DNA of 64,000 nt from contig NC_021353.1 in the NCBI RefSeq assembly GCF_000404225.1, positions 1,116,001 to 1,180,000 on the forward strand. The letters are read 5' to 3'. The translations under genes and the position numbers were made by a program. This DNA comes from Candidatus Methanomassiliicoccus intestinalis Issoire-Mx1 (GTDB lineage Archaea > Thermoplasmatota > Thermoplasmata > Methanomassiliicoccales > Methanomassiliicoccaceae). Positions 59,545-64,000 of this stretch are shown here, piece after piece (positions within the stretch are counted from its first letter, which is position 1; every line of letters starts with the position of its first letter). The notes beneath the pieces were generated by a model. It saw nothing but the letters and a program-made list of their open reading frames with translations. It was not told where the DNA came from and made no database searches.

Positions 59545-60690
59545 TCAATAATTATCGATCGGAGGCGTGATGCTCAGCGCTTTGAAGTAATCTTTCTGCT
59601 TCTTCGTCAGCTCATTCAGGCGCCAGTCCTCGCCGATTCTGACGACCTTCAGCTTGCTCATCTCATTGATTATGTCAGGAACGCAGCAGTTCTTCAGCAG
59701 AGTCTGCTTCTTCATTCTGTTGAGTAAAACAGTTCTTAAAATTAAAGCGATAAAATCAATGTACATCTGCCCTTCCAGCGACTCATTTGATGAAAGATTT
59801 TCACCCTCTAAAGACGATTTTACTGTGCGGAAATGCGCTTCTGCATCATTGCGCTGCCGATACCATGCTAAAACCTTGTCCCATGATTCTTCGCTTGTTG
59901 TCAAAAGAATCGTGCGGCCTAATTTCGATTCAGCATTGTGTATGTTAGCCTCTTTACGCTTTGTAACGATCCTGCCGTCTGCCTCGCGGAGACTCAACAG
60001 CTCAGCGAGGAGCTTGTGATTCTCGCGAAACTCAGCAACGAAGTCAGCGTCATATTCGCGACCGTTGAGGTACTCTTCCGCCTCAGTGATTCGCGCGTAA
60101 AGCGCAGAACGTTCCTTCACTTCTCTTGCATAATCACTATAAACAACTGCTCTGAAACTTTTTCGATTGATGGACAAGTTTGATTCGTAAACAAAAACAG
60201 CCTCGCCTTGAAAAGAATGAGTGCGAGCCGGCGCGCGGATTTTCTCATGTGAACGCAGGAGGAGTTCTTTAGCGGCAGTACATCCCATAGGCACTGATAC
60301 TGTGAAGTCTAAATGCATCTCAGACAGCATGCTGAGGCTGGCCTCGCTGAAGAAACTGGGGTCTAAAAGAATGTGGAGATTGGAGACTCCCAGCTCTGCA
60401 AGGTCATCTGCTAAGTTTTTCAGTGCAGCAGTATCGCGGATGCTGCCCGGAAATAGCTTATAATAAACAGGAAGGTCTGTATCCAGTGAATGGACTAAGC
60501 CTAAGTTCATCTGTATCGGGTTTGTTACATGATAACTCTTTCCGAACTCAGCATACTCATATAATTTTGATAATGGGCCAGCCCCTGTGATGTCGTAGAT
60601 TAAAACATTGTCATTGCTGATCTGCGAAGACAGAAAGTTACGGCTACTTGAATTAAGAAAAATATGTAGATTATGATCGTGAATTCAGAA
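59545..60690 (-). pseudogene. 5'-truncated IS1634-like (IS4-group) transposase
   Basis: A DDE transposase without its N-terminus. The open part from 60510 reads MNLGLVHSLDTDLPVYYKLF then PGSIRDTAAL, the block around the first catalytic region. The same frame continues upstream without a start as NDNVLIYDITG and EYAEFGKSYHVTNPIQ to about 60690, where a stop is reached. The catalytic Glu region is YRQRNDAEAHFRTVKSSLEG. The Asp segment reads LLDPSFFSE where LDRGFFS is usual. No inverted repeats could be identified. It is inactive and probably a scar of element-driven rearrangement. Confidence 0.8.
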
Positions 60691-60788
60691 TAATTACAGT
60701 GTATAACAGATTATTAAATGGTGCAGAGGTTCCGGTTGAAGTTGTTAATAATCTGCATGAAGAAGGTGTCGAATCAAAAATTAAATAA
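60656..60788 (+). pseudogene. 3' fragment of an unknown plus-strand gene
   Basis: An open frame without start reads KYVDYDREFRIITVYNRLLN then GAEVPVEVVNNLHEEGVESK and ends at TAA (60786-60788). Its beginning abuts the broken edge of the transposase, so the two are likely joined by a deletion or insertion. Family not recognised. Confidence 0.35.
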
Positions 60789-60795
60789 AAATGAA

Positions 60796-60817
60796 AAAGA
60801 CTGCAAAAGCAGTCTTT
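60796..60817 (-). terminator. Terminator hairpin of the truncated adhesin
   Basis: AAAGACTGC-AAAA-GCAGTCTTT, the same stem as at 30517-30538, 36 bp past the adhesin stop, with a shared ATTAAATAAAAA flank. Confidence 0.65.
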
Positions 60818-60852
60818 GATTATATTCGCTTAGAGTTTGTGCAGAGTTTGTA

Positions 60853-63213
60853 TTACTGTTTCTTCTTCAGGAAGTAATATGCTAAAGCAACAATGATGAG
60901 GATGACGACAATTGCTGCAATTGCGTAGTAGAGTGTGTTGTCATTCTTGTCTTTGTTACTTGGTCCATCTGGATTGTCCGGATTGACTGGTTCCTGAGCT
61001 TCATAGGCGATGATGAACTTTGAAAGGTGATCTGTTTCGAATGAAACTACACCGTTTTTGTAAGTTCCGTCCATTTTTTCGACTGTTCCGTCATCTTTGA
61101 GATGATAAACAACGATGTTGTTTGGATCTTCGCCTGCTTTGAGTTTGTATGGAAGAGAGATGGTAATTGACTTGCCGTTGAAGTCTGTTACTTTCTCATT
61201 ACCAGCGATAATGTTGATATCGTAAACAGGGTTGTCACCGACTGTTTTCTTCTGCTCTTCGTTTAATCTATCTTTAGCATCAATTACTTCGAAGACGATT
61301 GAACCTGCATCAGTGTTTTCAATTATTCCTGCTAAGACTTCTTTCTCAATGATTACTTCTCCTTCTGAAGTGGCAATTGAAACTGAATCGATGTTCTGAT
61401 TGTTTTCAATTGTCTTTGAGATTGTTTCTAAGTCTGATACAGAAACAGTTACAGATGTCAGAGTTCCTTCAATGCTGTCTTTATTAACAATCTCAACAGT
61501 ATTAGAACCAGAAGATACTGCTTCATGAACTAATTCTTCTGCTTTCTTGTCATCTACCTTAATTTCTGCATTGCCGTTGCTGTCAGGAATGACTGGTTCT
61601 TTCGGTGTGTCTGGAGTTACTGGTGGTGTTACTGGAACTCCGCCGCCGCTGCCTGAGGGTTTAACTTCCCATTTCGCATAGAGGTTGAGATTGTTGTACA
61701 CATCCTCACTGAAGTCATATGCGGTTGTCAGTTCTTCATCTACATACCAACCGGCAAAGTTATATCCAGATTTTATCGGATCTGAAGGCTTTGTGAGTTT
61801 GGATCCGTAATCAATACTAACGCTACTCACGTACGAACCATTATCATAGTAAGTTACTACGCATTCTCCATTATTACATATAACGTCACGCAGATCCACA
61901 TAGTACTTCACTGGCTCTGAAGCATCATTTCCATCCCAGTCAATAATAATGTATTGTTTAATATCAGAGCTGGATTGTACATCAATATAGAAACAAACAT
62001 AATTTATGTCATCCCCATATAGATTGCTCTCAAAGTCTGTGGTTAAGAATGCATCAGTTAAGGCATCAGTTTCATTCCATGGTTCAGAACTAAAGTAATA
62101 CATTGCAGATGTAAGGTCATCGGCTGACATAGCAGAGGGTACTGGAATAGCTACACCTACCCAATAGCCTTTGATGTGCTTGCCATTATAGTGCTCTGGA
62201 ACTCCACCTGCGATGAGATGAATTATCGCAACATCATCATATCCGCATTCTAGATATGCTTCGTATGTTCCTGGAAGAGTTATTGGGTTCACAGATTCAT
62301 TTGCAGGCTGATCTGCAAGCGGTGCTGATTTTATTCCTTCATTAAACTTTAACCAAGGTAAGCTCAGAATGTATGTTGAAGCAGCGTAATTGGTTTCATT
62401 ACCGTCAAAATCAACAATTACTTCGAAGCTCTCGCATTCTCCTGTGACAAACAAGACTAAGTTGAGATAACCGTTTTTAAGTGTTGCTTTATCAGAGTTG
62501 TCCAAAACTAATTTTTTAGTTTCTTTTCCAACGATGGTAATTGAAAGCTTGTCTGCATCAATACCATCCAGCAGTTTCATTTTAACTGGTAGATAATATC
62601 CAGACTGCATAGCAGACAGACTGCTGAATCCACTGTAAGAATTGATATAATTGAGCGCTCCAGTTACATCGTAGACATAATCACTCAATGGTACATTATT
62701 ATACGAGTATACTTTAGAGATGTTTAAACCATCTGTTAATTCAGATACTGTTTGTCCATATAATTCACTATCAGAAACAGTCTCAAAGGTAACACCAGGA
62801 GAAGATGGTGGGAGAATTACATAATTCCCATCTGTCGAAAGTAACTTAGATCCGTTATGCTTATTCTCAGCCAAGGTAACGTTTGCAATAGAGTTATCGC
62901 TTACCGTGATCTTCAGAACATTTCCATTGTCGTATCCAGTTGTGTTGGTTGTTCCTAAACCATCAACAAATTCATTGTTATTATACGTTTTAGTGAAAGT
63001 ATTGTTCAAGATAGAAATGAATGTCAATGGTTGGTCAGCATTAATATTTATTCTGACTGCACGTCCACCTGCATACAGTTCGCTTTCTGAAGTAGAACCC
63101 GTGTTATCTGAATCCCAAGTCGAGATTATGTTGGAATCAATAATAATATCATTAAAGTTAGAGGAGTCTATCTGAATTGCATTATATGCAACTTTGGAGA
63201 TATGGCAGTCCAT
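60853..63213 (-). pseudogene. 5'-truncated adhesin-like protein 3
   Basis: 786-codon frame lacking any signal peptide. Upstream of its first ATG the frame continues as FENCGKGGNLELMDCHISK, a beta-helix rung, but reaches two stops within 25 codons. The gene therefore lost its N-terminus. Parts seen: a right-handed beta-helix end (residues 1-60), two Ig-like stretches, one InlB repeat (KSGYNFAGWYVDEELTTAYD), a Pro-rich hinge, a stalk very similar to adhesin 1 (SGSNT...SISVSDLETISK class sequences) and a C-terminal membrane helix (YYAIAAIVVILIIVALAYYF) plus KKKQ. It may be a silent donor cassette for recombination. Confidence 0.75.
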
Positions 63214-63332
63214 CAGTTCAAGATTGCCGCCTTTTCCACAGTTTTCAAATATACTATACTATCTTTAAGTTCAGCGAAAGCTGATTTGTAATCTCATTAA
63301 AGCATGAAATTGAGACTTGCTAATGGAGTGAA

Positions 63333-63692
63333 ATGTATGCTGTGAGTTATAAAAAATTATGGAAACTGCTGATTGATAAGGATATGAAAAAGAAAGACTT
63401 ATGTGTAGCAGCGGGAATCAGCCATGCGTCAATGGCCAAACTTGGTAAAAGCGAAAATGTGACAACTGATGTTCTTGTAAAGATATGCACTGCTTTACAA
63501 TGTGACATTGGCGATATAATGGAACTAACACAAGATACAAAATATGAAAGAAGACGGTACGATGGCAGAACAAACAGCGAGAAAAATAGAACCTGTTCAG
63601 GCCAAGCCAATTTTGAAATGGGCTGGTGGGAAAACGCAGATGCTAAGCGATCTTTTGCCAAAAGTACCGGCCTCCTATGGTCGATACATTGA
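63333..63692 (+). CDS. XRE/Cro-type regulator of the restriction-modification locus
   Basis: Small helix-turn-helix protein: residues 1-68 (SYKKLWKLLIDKDMKKKDLC, then AAGISHASMAKLGKSENVTT and ICTALQCDIGDIMELTQD) form a complete Cro/C1-type domain of the kind often encoded before DpnII-type methylases. The frame then runs 50 codons further, overlapping the methylase gene by nearly 150 bp with no sensible sequence, so the natural stop has probably been lost. It is probably a controller of the methylase/endonuclease operon. Confidence 0.8.
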   Translation: MYAVSYKKLWKLLIDKDMKKKDLCVAAGISHASMAKLGKSENVTTDVLVKICTALQCDIGDIMELTQDTKYERRRYDGRTNSEKNRTCSGQANFEMGWWENADAKRSFAKSTGLLWSIH

Positions 63693-64000
63693 GCCGTTCT
63701 TTGGCGGTGGCGCAATGTTCTTTGCCTTACAGCCGAAGAATGCTGTTATTGCAGATAGCAATCCAGAGTTAATCAATATGTATCGAGAAGTTGCCGATCA
63801 TGTTGAAGATGTTATTCAATACCTAAAACAATATAAAAACACCTCTGAAATATTTTATGCTGTTCGCAGTCAGGAATGGACAGCACTTCCTCATACTGAA
63901 GCTGCTGCAAGAACGATCTTCTTGAACAAGACTTGCTTTAATGGGCTATATCGTGTTAACAAACAGGGGCAATTCAATGTCCCGTATGGGAAGTACAAAA
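63544..64000 (+). CDS. dam: DpnII/Dam-type DNA adenine methylase, 3' end outside window
   Basis: N6-adenine methyltransferase of the GATC-specific Dam/DpnM family by sequence likeness. It begins MKEDGTMAEQTARKIEPVQA (alternative ATG at 63562). It has PILKWAGGKTQMLSDLLPK, the SAM-binding FxGxG motif as YIEPFFGGGAMFFAL near residue 45, and NKTCFNGLYRVNKQGQFNVP near residue 130. The catalytic DPPY motif lies beyond the window. Placement after an XRE regulator suggests a type II restriction-modification system whose nuclease would follow. The recognition site is an inference. Confidence 0.9.
   Translation, partial: MKEDGTMAEQTARKIEPVQAKPILKWAGGKTQMLSDLLPKVPASYGRYIEPFFGGGAMFFALQPKNAVIADSNPELINMYREVADHVEDVIQYLKQYKNTSEIFYAVRSQEWTALPHTEAAARTIFLNKTCFNGLYRVNKQGQFNVPYGKYK

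Overview
The window is archaeal and most likely from a gut or rumen Methanomassiliicoccales methanogen (Thermoplasmata). The archaeal signs are direct: ribosomal proteins S19e, L31e and L39e, a PDCD5-type protein, aIF6, archaeal DnaG, an archaeal LeuRS, a MptE-like pterin enzyme, TATA-box promoters and a tRNA-Ser with an anticodon-loop intron. The order-level guess rests on giant InlB/Listeria-Bacteroides-repeat adhesin-like proteins, many SEL1 proteins, and the absence of TAG as stop codon in every confident complete gene I checked, as expected where UAG is kept for pyrrolysine. It is an inference; no methylamine methyltransferase or pyl gene lies in the window.

1-14.2 kb is mostly housekeeping. 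It holds a site-2 protease (cut by the window edge), CutA, MptE with a DUF373 membrane protein, a metallo-hydrolase, the translation operon rps19e-pdcd5-rpl39e-rpl31e-eif6, UbiX, LeuRS, three SEL1-repeat proteins and a zinc-ribbon protein. Within it, 5.9-7.7 kb is gene-poor, with decayed small genes and a strongly structured RNA candidate.

14.2-30.4 kb is accessory metabolism and transport followed by information processing. A TetR regulator faces an MMPL-type exporter across palindromic operators. Then come two methyltransferases, a MATE exporter, an iron-type ABC importer whose binding protein carries dockerin-like repeats, a serine-hydrolase-fold protein that has lost its catalytic residues and is fused to DUF302, tRNA-Ser(CGA), a ubiquitin-like MoaD/ThiS protein, and dnaG followed by a Lon-like ATPase.

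30.5-64 kb is dominated by surface proteins. Two adhesin-like genes (1,359 and about 5,919 residues when in frame) each carry a poly-G tract of 11-12 bases just after the signal peptide. In this sequence both tracts put the body of the protein out of frame with the signal peptide, which suggests phase variation, or else homopolymer errors in the assembly. A third tract lies upstream of the giant gene. Between the adhesins sit an MFS exporter, a GNAT, a transglutaminase-like protein and a parvulin. From 55.8 to 60.8 kb the DNA is AT-rich and eroded: tiny overlapping ORFs with a duplicated zinc-knuckle module, a second copy of the structured RNA, Z-DNA-prone tracts and a broken IS1634-like transposase. 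The window ends with a 5'-truncated third adhesin, an XRE-type regulator and the start of a DpnII-type DNA adenine methylase.

The two strongest leads for undescribed biology are the poly-G switches on giant archaeal surface proteins and the pair of unnamed, covarying structured RNAs at 7.0-7.3 and 57.3-57.5 kb.
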